Below are positions 32,273-40,904 of a stretch of 64,000 nucleotides of DNA, in pieces (within the stretch, counting starts at the first letter, position 1; every line of letters begins with the position of its first letter). Both the position numbers and the translations under genes were made by a program. This DNA comes from Bacillus niameyensis (GTDB lineage Bacteria > Bacillota > Bacilli > Bacillales > Bacillaceae_C): assembly GCF_001375535.1 (NCBI RefSeq), contig NZ_LN831197.1, positions 4,479,155 to 4,543,154 of the forward strand, in the 5' to 3' direction. A model generated the notes under the pieces. The model saw only the letters and a program-made list of their open reading frames with translations. It did not search any database and was not told the DNA's origin.

Positions 32273-33346
32273 ATGCTGGAGATGGATTTTTTGGATCAAG
32301 ACTATTGGGACTACGCAAATGAATTTTTCGGATTGTCTGAGCCGATTATTGAAGCTTTCCATCTGGAAATAGATAGAATCAATCGCAGCCCTGAGTTGCA
32401 GCGATTGGCATGGGAATTACACCGTCGTTTATATGATTCCGATGAGAGTGTACAGGAAATGAATGCCCGATTACTAGGAATGGGGCCAGAAGAAGGTATG
32501 TTTGCGGCGGTGGTGTACGCTTCGGGATTGCCATCTCTTATAGATAAATATAATTCAAGAGGCATTCCCCTCCACATCTTGAAGGATACGTTGTCAGATT
32601 TGGAAATCTGGATGAACCATCATCGTCAAAAATACGGTGTTTGGGGGTTGAGTGAATTAGGATGGTTGGTGTGGCATTTTCGAGGTGGAATATTCAGATT
32701 GGGGCGCTTGCAATTTTTGCCCAATTCATACAACGAAAAAGTTAAGGTATTTCGTAACCGTGCCAATGGATCTGTTGTTGCCCTTTCGGATGATGGTGTG
32801 AAATTTAGTGCGAACGGTCAAAAAGAAGATGATCATAAATGGACATCAATCCTTGAGCATGATGGTGACGTGGTCAAAGGGAATAAGATTACTCCAAATG
32901 GTACCGTTGACCGTGAACCAATGGAGCTTTCTATGAAGGAGTGGGAGCTTGTTTTGGAGGAAGGGGATCGGATCCTAGAAGTACATATTCCCGAAGGCAG
33001 CAAAATGACATATGAACTGTGTAAGGACTCTTATCGCCAAGCGAAAGAATTTGCTGCAACCTATTTACCTGACCAAAACATCAAAGCATTCACTTGTACG
33101 TCTTGGCTGCTCAGTCCACAGTTGCGCCAAATTTTACCCGAGTCATCTAATATAGTAAAATTCCAAAGCGATTACTACTGCACCACGCTTCTACCTGATG
33201 ATACACAAATGTTTGAACGGGTATTCGGAATGAAGCTGGACGATCTATCAAATGCACCGCATGATACATCACTCCGCCGAGCATTGCTAGATTATGTAGC
33301 GGATGGAAACAGCGTTCGTGGAGGGGCTGGATTTATACTGTGGTGA
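32273..33346 (+). CDS. Acyltransferase-like protein (DUF5596/GNAT-type fold)
   Basis: A 357-residue soluble protein. The N-terminal half is helical (LDQDYWDYANEFFGLSEPII; SDLEIWMNHHRQKYGVWG) and the middle has LGWLVWHFRGGIFRLGRLQF. The C-terminal half shows EVHIPEGSKMTYELCKDSYR and AFTCTSWLLSPQLRQILPES, features of an acyltransferase-domain family common in Bacilli and Clostridia. The acyl donor and acceptor are not known. ATG behind AAAAGGAG; a second in-frame ATG lies three codons later. Divergent from the AraC gene. Confidence 0.72.
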   Translation: MLEMDFLDQDYWDYANEFFGLSEPIIEAFHLEIDRINRSPELQRLAWELHRRLYDSDESVQEMNARLLGMGPEEGMFAAVVYASGLPSLIDKYNSRGIPLHILKDTLSDLEIWMNHHRQKYGVWGLSELGWLVWHFRGGIFRLGRLQFLPNSYNEKVKVFRNRANGSVVALSDDGVKFSANGQKEDDHKWTSILEHDGDVVKGNKITPNGTVDREPMELSMKEWELVLEEGDRILEVHIPEGSKMTYELCKDSYRQAKEFAATYLPDQNIKAFTCTSWLLSPQLRQILPESSNIVKFQSDYYCTTLLPDDTQMFERVFGMKLDDLSNAPHDTSLRRALLDYVADGNSVRGGAGFILW

Positions 33347-33732
33347 GGGATGGCAATGAAAGAAGCCAGAAGAACTTTCCGTCCCTCCTGGTCCAAACAC
33401 ATCACGGCCGCTGTCATCATAAACGTGCGTTTACTTTTGGTGGTGGAATTTAGGTAAAATTATTTCTGGAGAAATTAAAAGCTGAGTGCTAGACACCCAA
33501 ACAAATCCGACACCATTCTTAGAATTGAAAATGATATGGACTGCCAATTCCAAAAAAGTTGTTAATGGCATTTTGCCCATTCAAGCATATCCTGTAAAAA
33601 GGTTTGTTAAATGAGGATGCAAATGCATGAAGTTCGTTTTACCTGTAGAGAATGCTCTGTCCTTATAGAAGTTCTGGTTCATTTTTTACAGGCTTTACTT
33701 AACAACATAATGGAAGGGAAGTTGAATATTAC
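33347..33732. other. Intergenic region before the small YtxH-like gene
   Basis: No gene is seen. A dispersed dyad of the ACC..GTCCC..GGT type lies near 33365-33395. CCTGTAAAAA (33591) and TTTTTACAGG (33683) form a 10-bp inverted repeat with a 82-bp gap, possibly folding the leader of the next gene. Confidence 0.4.
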
Positions 33733-33966
33733 GTGGGAAAAGTTTGGAAAATAGTAGGGGTTGCTGGCGCGGTCGCTGGAGTAGCATATTTAGCAAACAG
33801 TGATAATCGGGATTTGATAAAAAATAAATTTAATTGGTTTAATGAATCTTATCTGAAAGGTCTAGCCAAACCTGATGAGATAGAGGATGCGAAAATGGTT
33901 GATGAAGGTGCGATGACAAGTGTCCAATATTATAATGATCAACAAGAAACAGAAGAGGAAAAGTAA
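33733..33966 (+). CDS. Small protein with N-terminal hydrophobic segment, YtxH-like
   Basis: A 77-residue protein with a short hydrophobic stretch (VWKIVGVAGAVAGVAYLA) then SDNRDLIKNKFNW and an acidic tail. The plan recalls the YtxH family of general-stress membrane-anchored proteins, but the match is loose. The start is GTG; the purine-rich GGAAGGGAAG is about 12 bp upstream, a little far. Nothing suggests an enzymatic role. Confidence 0.55.
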   Translation: MGKVWKIVGVAGAVAGVAYLANSDNRDLIKNKFNWFNESYLKGLAKPDEIEDAKMVDEGAMTSVQYYNDQQETEEEK

Positions 33967-34036
33967 GGAATCATCAATGGAGGTAGGCATGGGGTATTAG
34001 TTGCAAGATAGGCAAGAGTTTCATAATAGAGATAAA

Positions 34037-34080
34037 ACCAGGTTCCTGGGAAGCATTGCAGACCTTTCCAGTAACCTGGT
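34037..34080 (-). terminator. Terminator of the NERD-helicase gene
   Basis: ACCAGGTT/AACCTGGT 8-bp stem; read on the minus strand it is followed by TTTTATC. It may also stop plus-strand transcripts of the small gene upstream. Confidence 0.6.
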
Positions 34081-34099
34081 ACCTATTTAATCAATTTAC

Positions 34100-36019
34100 T
34101 TATCCGCTCTTATCAGCCTTCAATTTCTGATTATTCGCCTCTTTTATCAATCCATCGAAGTACTGGGTGTATTCAGAATCCCCCGAATAAGTTAGACAGA
34201 GAAATTCTTTCGCCCGGGTCATCCCGATATAGAGTAACGAGGCTTCTCTTTCTTTATCTTCCTCAAGCGCAAAAGGCATGTTGTCGATATTGACGATGAA
34301 AACAGCTTGGAAGTCCAGGCCCTTGCTGCTATCGATCGTGCTAATTTTCACGGATTCATCCTCTTTATCAAAACTTCGCTTTGTGTCGCTGCTTTTTGTA
34401 AGCCAATATAAAGGAAGACCCTCCTTTTGTAATGCTTTTTGTAAAACCGCTATATAATCCATATTATACGTTCGCTTTACTCGATATAAAATGAGGATTT
34501 CTGCTAACGGAACTTTATGTTCTTCATGTAATTTACGAATTTGTTTTGCGACAAGAGCCGCTTCTTTGAAAAAATTATCTGTTCGCACAAGAGCTGGTAG
34601 AACTCCGTTTCTTCGCGTACTTTGTGGAGCGATGATTTCACCTTCAAAGTCTTTCGTAATCACTTTATTTTTCAAGGAAGAGTGCTTTTGATAGAAATCC
34701 CAGGCAAACTTGACGATTTGGGCCGTGTTTCGGTAATTAATGCTCAAAATTTTCGATCGGCCTCTAAAGTCTAGACCAGTATCTTGCGCATAACTTCTTT
34801 TTCTTTTATAAATGGACTGTGCTCGATCTTCAACAAGCAATAGTGACTTTGTTTCCGGATTGAGCAGATGGCTTACAAGCATGAACCATTCTGAATCAAA
34901 ATCCTGCCCTTCATCAATCAAGATCGCGTCATACATAGGCAAAATAGCTTCTCCATTTTCAAGTTTCTTAATCATATTTGGTATTACATTTTCTGAAATA
35001 AGCAGTTCATTTTTCAGCCAAGCATGAAAATTATACACTTGGATATTATGGTTTTCACGTTCATTCGGAGCAACATCATTCGTAAAATTGAAGTCAAACA
35101 AGCTATCTGGCTCCTTCATCATATGGGCAACCATTTGCTCAATTGAGCGCGCGAGGGAAATGTTGTAACAAAGGATCAAAATTTTCCAATCAGGATGCTC
35201 CCTAGCTAACAACTTCGCTCGACTTGCTAAAATTAAGGTTTTTCCACTCCCGGCTACTCCGCGAATTAAGCGATTCTTATCACCAATTTGTTTCGCTAAG
35301 TTTTCTTGATGCAAGTCCATTGCTTTCACATCATGAAGAGACAATAAGAGCTGATCTTGGTATGGAACAGGTTGCTTAAATTCAGCACTAATTCGAACTT
35401 CTGGAAAGAGGTGGTAGCGTATATTGTCAATTTCTTCCTTTGTTAACGGGTCTTTAAGACGAAAAGGAATAATAAACATATTTGACAGCTTTTCAAAGAA
35501 GTTTTCTTCCGAAAATGATTCATGCTCTGGATCAATTTCATCCCTTGTAAAAGAAAGCGAAGGTTCCACAACAGCATACAGACCAAGCTCGATGAAATCT
35601 TTCTGGTAAAGTCTTGTGAAAACAGAACCAAAACCACATGGAAATTTAAGTTGAAATTGGTATTTACCTTCTAGTTGTACAAGGTTTCGATCCTTCTTAA
35701 GTACATCCACTATATGAAACATATTGTCTCTCGCCTGTTTCACAGGACTCTTTGTTTTTGTCTGTTCACCATTTGAAGTAAGTAATGACCACTCATCTTG
35801 ATTCAATTGAAAAAGAGTATTTTTTGTATAATCCTTTACCTCTAGAACAATTAACCCAATATCTGGACCAACTATAACAAAATCAGGGCGTCTACCATGA
35901 ATTTCGGGTTCATAATACACGATATAATCGTCAGGAAGGTAGTTTTTTAACGTTCGAAAAAGCAACCTCTCACCAGCAGTAGCACTGGAACGGATGGTTT
36001 CAGGTACAGTATAGGCCAT
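34100..36019 (-). CDS. NERD nuclease-domain protein fused to a UvrD-type helicase
   Basis: A 639-residue protein. Residues 10-130 are a NERD domain, a PDDEXK-type nuclease fold: RPDFVIVGPDIGLIVLEVKD carries the D...ExK core. The helicase follows with Walker A RGVAGSGKTLIL, Walker B AILIDEGQDFD, and motifs ILSINYRNT, STIDSSKGLDFQAVFI and LLYIGMTRAKE. NERD-helicases occur as stand-alone genes and in phage-defence loci; here there is no obvious partner gene. The start at MAYTVPETIRS is chosen because GGAGTG is 6 bp upstream; the longer frame to 36043 has no ribosome site. It may process foreign or damaged DNA. Confidence 0.82.
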   Translation of the reverse strand: MAYTVPETIRSSATAGERLLFRTLKNYLPDDYIVYYEPEIHGRRPDFVIVGPDIGLIVLEVKDYTKNTLFQLNQDEWSLLTSNGEQTKTKSPVKQARDNMFHIVDVLKKDRNLVQLEGKYQFQLKFPCGFGSVFTRLYQKDFIELGLYAVVEPSLSFTRDEIDPEHESFSEENFFEKLSNMFIIPFRLKDPLTKEEIDNIRYHLFPEVRISAEFKQPVPYQDQLLLSLHDVKAMDLHQENLAKQIGDKNRLIRGVAGSGKTLILASRAKLLAREHPDWKILILCYNISLARSIEQMVAHMMKEPDSLFDFNFTNDVAPNERENHNIQVYNFHAWLKNELLISENVIPNMIKKLENGEAILPMYDAILIDEGQDFDSEWFMLVSHLLNPETKSLLLVEDRAQSIYKRKRSYAQDTGLDFRGRSKILSINYRNTAQIVKFAWDFYQKHSSLKNKVITKDFEGEIIAPQSTRRNGVLPALVRTDNFFKEAALVAKQIRKLHEEHKVPLAEILILYRVKRTYNMDYIAVLQKALQKEGLPLYWLTKSSDTKRSFDKEDESVKISTIDSSKGLDFQAVFIVNIDNMPFALEEDKEREASLLYIGMTRAKEFLCLTYSGDSEYTQYFDGLIKEANNQKLKADKSG

Positions 36020-36239
36020 TATGAGCACTCCAAAAATTGTCATTTTTCTATATTATACTACAATAGGAGATTTGGTCTAGTTGAGGGTGACGTACCTAGG
36101 CAGGGGGCAGGTATAGCAAACAGATGCAATCAATAAGAAAGATCATCATTTGTGTTGGAAACGGGGTTTATACCATAATTAATAAATTTACATAGGACAA
36201 TCCTCCTGATTCATATGTTAGAGTGAGGAGGGGATAACT

Positions 36240-36988
36240 TTGGACAACGGGCTTTTAACAACAGTTCCAATGGAAAAATACACATTATTACAAAAAATAA
36301 AGAACATCTGCCATCTAATAATTCCTTAAGAGGGTTAAGAAATATATTTTTATCAATTCCGATACTTAAACTATATAAGTTTGAAAAAGAGCTATATTAT
36401 ACAAGTCATTTTAAGGAAGTAGCGCTGCATAAATCACGTGGGGGGAGAATTGTAAAAGCCGAAATTGTTAATGCTCAAAATAAAGATGAAATTATATACG
36501 ATACCATATGCAATTCGTTTGTTCACAATGTTGGCATCTTGAAACAGAACCAATTTCGTTTTGATTTGGTAAGCTTACTTTCTGACCCAGAATTTGAAAC
36601 AATTAAAAAACATACGGGACTTACGGAAAAACAAATTAACCAATTTTCATTTCATAAAGATATGTCCAAAAAAGGAAAACTATATGCTGTGAAGAATCGT
36701 GATTTGGCTATGCTTAATAAAATATGGAATTCCCCAGTGTTACGTCTTAAAAGCCCTCATATTTTAGGGTACATCGAACATATGCGGATTAATCAAAACC
36801 TTAATACTAACCAATTTTTTTTAATTGAGAAGTATGCAAGGTCTGTTTTAATTCCTTTTCATAAAAGTAAGAAGATATATGAAAACCAAATTTATATGTT
36901 ACTTTCGGAAAGGGAATTAAGAGAGCAATATTTATTTCATGAGATCCAGGCTAGAGGATTTGATAACAAATTTCCTCCTGTAGCATAG
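36240..36988 (+). pseudogene. Unrecognised protein with 5' frameshift or missing start
   Basis: GAGGAGG and a TTG (36240) open a frame MDNGLLTTVPMEK that stops after 29 codons. One base out of register, a second frame is open from about 36231 through 36988 and looks coding throughout: NGKIHIITKNKEHLPSNN, LYKFEKELYYTSHFKEVALH, LSDPEFETIKKHTGLTEKQI, LRLKSPHILGYIEHMR. It has no standard start before TTG 36539. One base change near 36280 would join the two into a protein of about 250 residues. No family is recognised. It is either a recently broken gene or a programmed or erroneous frameshift. Confidence 0.5.
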
Positions 36989-37338
36989 TAGGGGGTGGAC
37001 CAGATGATTTTCATAAAAGAAACATTAATTCAGGAAAAATAGTAGTATCTACTTTTGTTGTAGCCTTTCTTCAAAGTTTTACAGAAATAGGGTCTCTAAT
37101 TCCTATTTACATTTTCCACTTTTACAACCATCCTAAGAGCCAATCAGGCCGATTATCTTCTATATTAGAACAAAGCTGTAAAAATGCTTTTCAGAAGAAC
37201 ATCAGAATTTCATTACAACAAAGCGTGGCAGTGAATATCGCTGGACCTCTGAAATCGAAACAAAGATTATCAAGGAATTATAAACGAATAGATCATGAAA
37301 GGTTGGGGCAGTCCCAACCTTTTTATATTAATCTGTGA
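36967..37338 (+). pseudogene. Startless open frame of 123 codons after the damaged gene
   Basis: The frame reads IVGGGPDDFHKRNINSGKIV, a hydrophobic segment (VSTFVVAFLQSFTEIGSLIP), then NHPKSQSGRLSSILEQSC and a basic tail. There is no start codon; the only ATG behind GGGGGTGG begins a 12-codon peptide in another frame (MIFIKETLIQEK). The last codons run through the terminator hairpin, so the end is not a natural protein end. I read it as a decayed gene. Confidence 0.35.
37300..37326 (+). terminator. Intrinsic terminator upstream of ykqA
   Basis: AGGTTGGG/CCCAACCT 8-bp stem with a GCAGT loop and TTTTTAT tract. Confidence 0.85.
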
Positions 37339-37364
37339 ATATAAAAAATAAGGAGTGATGCAAA

Positions 37365-38225
37365 ATGATTAATATTTTTGTTTATGGTACATTGCGACAA
37401 GGTGAAAGGAATAGTCACTTGTTGAAAAATGCTGCACGCGTAGCGGAGCAGTGTTGGACAAATGGTGCGTTGTATGACACGGGCTATGGTTATCCCGCCT
37501 TAAAGCAGGCTTACAACTCACGAGTGTATGGTGAACTCTACGCCATAACGGAAAGTGAACTAACAACAATTGATCAATTAGAAGGTTATTCAGTTAATGG
37601 AGAAAATAATTTATATGAAAGAATCGAACAAATCGTATATACCGATCAAGGTGAAGTGAATGCCATCATGTATATCGCCAATCAAGACGACTTATTGGCA
37701 ACCAAGATTCCAAACGGTGACTGGAAAGTGCACAAACTTGAAGCAAACAAAATGAATTCCGTTCATTATTTTGCCTATGGCAGTTGTATGGATGATCACC
37801 GCTTTAAGAAGGCAAGGGTCGAGCATTATTTCCAAAAACTGTGCGGAGTTGGCGTGCTATTGAATTATATGTTGCGTTTTACCCGTAAAGCAAGGGATGG
37901 AGGACGTGCTGATATCGTTGAAGAAGGTGGCAGAGTAGAAGGGAAAGTGTATGAAATTCCTGTGAATGCTTTAGAGGATTACCTTTATGGCCGCGAAGGC
38001 GCACCAGACACATACCGCCCAACCTTCATCACAATCGACCTGATTGGAGAACGGGTGCAGGCATTAACGTTTGTGGTTGTGAACAAAGAGCCGGAAACAG
38101 CTCCGCCTGCTAAATATGAACAAGAAATCCTTCGCGGTGCCACTGGATTTTTATCAGATGAATATATTTCGAAAATAGCTAACCATATGGCCACATTAAA
38201 AGAACAAAAATCGGGAGGTATGTAA
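37365..38225 (+). CDS. ykqA: YkqA-like double gamma-glutamylcyclotransferase-fold protein
   Basis: A 286-residue protein of two GGCT-fold halves. The first starts with the family motif VYGTLRQGERN and has DQLEGYSV, holding the usual acidic catalytic residue. The second starts at about residue 135 with FAYGSCMDDHRF and has LYGREGAPDTYRP in the same place. B. subtilis YkqA has this double layout. GGCT enzymes cyclise gamma-glutamyl peptides to 5-oxoproline; the substrate here is unproven. ATG with AAGGAGTG. The next gene starts one base after its stop, so the two are co-transcribed. Confidence 0.85.
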   Translation: MINIFVYGTLRQGERNSHLLKNAARVAEQCWTNGALYDTGYGYPALKQAYNSRVYGELYAITESELTTIDQLEGYSVNGENNLYERIEQIVYTDQGEVNAIMYIANQDDLLATKIPNGDWKVHKLEANKMNSVHYFAYGSCMDDHRFKKARVEHYFQKLCGVGVLLNYMLRFTRKARDGGRADIVEEGGRVEGKVYEIPVNALEDYLYGREGAPDTYRPTFITIDLIGERVQALTFVVVNKEPETAPPAKYEQEILRGATGFLSDEYISKIANHMATLKEQKSGGM

Positions 38226-38226
38226 A

Positions 38227-38745
38227 ATGGCAACTTTTACAGCGCAAATACTAATTGGACAAAAACATTCCTATGACAGCGGAATTATTAATATATCTCA
38301 TTCATTATTTCTCTCGGAAAATAGTAGACCTGCCTGGATCTTAACACCAATGGAGCTTTTCAAGGAGCAAAAACAATTACAAACACAGATCACCTGGATT
38401 CCCACTTTAGAAAATATGCTGGAAGATGCACTAGTAATGATTGGACTATATGTTTTACAAGATAAAAAACTCATCACATTGGCCAATAATTTATTCGGAA
38501 ATCCAGAAAAGAGTTGTATAGAATTATACGACGATATTAAACCTGAACACCTTAAAAAGTTATATGAACAAGCTCGTCAAATAGAAAGTTCTCATAAAAT
38601 AGTACTCTCTGTTTACGAAGGATCTTCCATTTTGAACCAACTTTCTGTTTTAGACCTATATCAAAATGATAAAAGGTGTGTAAGTCGATTTATAGCAAGG
38701 AATTTTCACTTTGGAGTAAGCAGTTTGAAACAAGTGGAGAGTTAA
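38227..38745 (+). CDS. Hypothetical protein co-transcribed with ykqA
   Basis: A 172-residue soluble protein with no recognised domain. It has AQILIGQKHSYDSGIINISH at the start, ENMLEDALVMIGLYVLQDKK in the middle and LYEQARQIESSHKIVLSVYE near the end. It has mixed alpha/beta composition, without signal peptide or membrane segments. GGGAGG lies 8 bp before its ATG, inside the end of ykqA. The close coupling suggests that it assists or uses the product of YkqA, but no mechanism can be read. Confidence 0.65.
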   Translation: MATFTAQILIGQKHSYDSGIINISHSLFLSENSRPAWILTPMELFKEQKQLQTQITWIPTLENMLEDALVMIGLYVLQDKKLITLANNLFGNPEKSCIELYDDIKPEHLKKLYEQARQIESSHKIVLSVYEGSSILNQLSVLDLYQNDKRCVSRFIARNFHFGVSSLKQVES

Positions 38746-38774
38746 AGTAGTGCAAGAAGAAATGAAAAACATGG

Positions 38775-38808
38775 TCGTCTATCCTTGCAAGAGGGATAGG
38801 CGATTTTT
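38775..38808 (+). terminator. Terminator of the ykqA operon
   Basis: TCGTCTATCC/GGATAGGCGA with one mismatch, followed by TTTTT. Confidence 0.88.
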
Positions 38809-38873
38809 CATCGTTAGGATTAAAACCGACTGGCCACTCAGTTTTTTTAATCTCGAGTATTGCCGCCCCCTGA

Positions 38874-38953
38874 AATAGCACTCACTTAATAAAGGAAGCT
38901 AGCGAATGAAAAGATTGATTCCTATTCTTCCTGTCGACATCAGCGAGCTTTAA
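38874..38953 (+). repeat. Left copy of a 75-bp imperfect direct repeat; truncated start of the 42657 gene
   Basis: From AATAGCACTCACTTAATAAA through GAATGAAAAGATTGATTCCT to about 38949, the sequence matches 42625-42700 at roughly five positions in six. It includes a ribosome site and an ATG giving MKRLIPILPVDISEL and then TAA, a cut-off copy of the intact gene at 42657. The 3.7 kb between the copies holds the SNF2 pair. Confidence 0.75.
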
Positions 38954-39167
38954 TCTCTGCTAAATATGAGATAGATATGAATAATCATGTTTTGTCTTCA
39001 TATATTAAATAGGAAACCCCTTTCAATCTGCATATGGTATAATATTACTAATTTATCCTACTATACTCCTTGATTGGTTATTTATAATTGAGTAATTTTA
39101 TACTATCCCTTCTATTACTACAAGACAAAACTCCCGAAAATTAGAATCCTTTTTAGGAGGCAATTCA
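38954..39167 (+). promoter_or_regulatory. Leader of the SNF2 operon with an extended -10 promoter
   Basis: TGGTATAAT (39035-39043) is a perfect extended -10 box; a second candidate, TTGGTT with TATACT (about 39073-39103), lies downstream. The leader is AT-rich with no hairpin of note and ends in TAGGAGG before the TTG start. Confidence 0.5.
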
Positions 39168-40904
39168 TTGAAGATTATGCCCATAACTAAAACACAGAAA
39201 AGATATTTAACAACCGAACTCTCTCCATTACAAAATTTAAAACTAGAACTGCAGTCACAAGTAATTCGATTAAAAAAAGGCTTTGATCGACTAATTTGTT
39301 TAGATCATATTCACTTGGAGCCAAGACCCTGGCAATATGAAACAGCAATAAAGGTATTAAGAGATATGCAAGGCAGCGCCATACTAGCTGATGAGGTTGG
39401 TCTAGGAAAAACCATTGAGGCTGGATTAATTATGAAAGAATTACTTATTAGGGGCCTTATTAATTCTGTTCTAATATTAGTTCCTGCTCCATTAGTTGAG
39501 CAATGGAAGAATGAGATGCTAGAAAAATTTCAAATAAAATTAACTGATCTTAAAGATGATGGCTGGGAGGAGCAACAGTTACTAATTTCCTCAATGCCTT
39601 ATCTTGTGCGCTCTGAAAAAAGAAGATCTAAAATCAGTAATCGTACTTTTGATCTACTAATTGTTGATGAAGCTCACTCTCTTAAAAATCATAAAACATC
39701 AACGTATAAATTCGTTTATACTATACGAAAAAATAATACGTTGCTTATGTCAGCTACACCTATTCAAAATGATATAAGAGAACTTTTTAATTTAGTGAAT
39801 ATTTTAAAGCCAGGCTATTTAATGAGTAGAAGGAATTTTCGTAAGCAATACATTGTTAATCGATATACTCCTAAAAATATTGACAACCTTAGGGAATTAT
39901 TAAATAAAGTAATGATACGACACCGTCGAGCTGATACATTGGTTGAATTGCCAAGAAGAAAAATAAAAAATGTCGAAATTGAATTAACGGATATAGAAAG
40001 ACAATTTCACAATGGAGTAATTGACTTTTGCAGAAATATTTACCGAAAATATATGGATGGTGAAATTCAAATTGGTTGGGATCAAACGAGAGTACACCTG
40101 ATTGTGCTAGTTCTAATGTCCTTGTTAAAGCAAAACTGCAGCAGTCCTCATTCGGCTATAAAAACACTTCAGCAAACGATGTTGCCTAGATTAGAAGGTA
40201 GCATAGATCAAAAGTTTTGTTTAGAAATTATACAACTTGGGAAAAAAATTGCTGTTACTTCAAAAGCTCTTGAATTATTAAAGATAATAAAAAAGTCTAA
40301 TGAACAGGTCATTGTTTATTCTGAGTATAGAGAAACCATTTTAATGCTTACTAATTTACTAACAGAACATAACATTTCATTAACCACCTATCATGGTGAA
40401 TTGTCTTCGACTCAAAAGTCAATTTCAATTCAAAGATTCCAAAACCAAGAGGTTCAAGTTTTTATTTCGTCTGAATCAGGTGGACAAGGCCTAAATCTAC
40501 AATTCTGTCATCGTTTAATTAACTTTGATCTTCCTTGGAATCCAATGAGGATTGAGCAAAGAATTGGTCGAGTACATCGATTTGGTCAAACTAATGATGT
40601 AGAAATATACACGATGCCAACGAAAGGAGCAATTGATGAATATCTTCTGTATACTCTTACATCCAAAGTTAATCTTTTTGAAGTTGTGATTGGTGAACTC
40701 GATACAATTCTATCTTATATGAGAAACGATGAACAAGCACTTGATGTTCGTATCGGAACAATCATTTTAGAATCTAAGGATTCTAACGAGGTAGAGGAGA
40801 AGCTTCGTGCAATTGGGGATGAATTTTTATTGGCCAAAAACGAATTAGATCAAGATGTTAATCATGCCACAAAAATCTTAAATAAGATTGGAGTTGGATT
40901 ATGA
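39168..40904 (+). CDS. SNF2/SWI2 family DEAD-box ATPase, YqhH-like
   Basis: A 578-residue double-stranded-DNA translocase. Residues 1-50 are a short lead, then EPRPWQYETAIKVL (Q-motif-like), Walker A ADEVGLGKT at 74-82, DEAH (VDEAH, 166-170), LLMSATPIQND, and in the second RecA lobe SESGGQGLNLQFCHRLINFD and NPMRIEQRIGRVHRFGQ. This is the Swi2/Snf2 branch close to B. subtilis YqhH, of similar length. Such proteins remodel protein-DNA complexes; several act in phage defence. The TTG start follows TAGGAGG. The stop overlaps the next ATG (ATGA), so the two products are made together. GC content is low compared with neighbours and the pair lies between duplicated sequences. Confidence 0.85.
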   Translation: MKIMPITKTQKRYLTTELSPLQNLKLELQSQVIRLKKGFDRLICLDHIHLEPRPWQYETAIKVLRDMQGSAILADEVGLGKTIEAGLIMKELLIRGLINSVLILVPAPLVEQWKNEMLEKFQIKLTDLKDDGWEEQQLLISSMPYLVRSEKRRSKISNRTFDLLIVDEAHSLKNHKTSTYKFVYTIRKNNTLLMSATPIQNDIRELFNLVNILKPGYLMSRRNFRKQYIVNRYTPKNIDNLRELLNKVMIRHRRADTLVELPRRKIKNVEIELTDIERQFHNGVIDFCRNIYRKYMDGEIQIGWDQTRVHLIVLVLMSLLKQNCSSPHSAIKTLQQTMLPRLEGSIDQKFCLEIIQLGKKIAVTSKALELLKIIKKSNEQVIVYSEYRETILMLTNLLTEHNISLTTYHGELSSTQKSISIQRFQNQEVQVFISSESGGQGLNLQFCHRLINFDLPWNPMRIEQRIGRVHRFGQTNDVEIYTMPTKGAIDEYLLYTLTSKVNLFEVVIGELDTILSYMRNDEQALDVRIGTIILESKDSNEVEEKLRAIGDEFLLAKNELDQDVNHATKILNKIGVGL

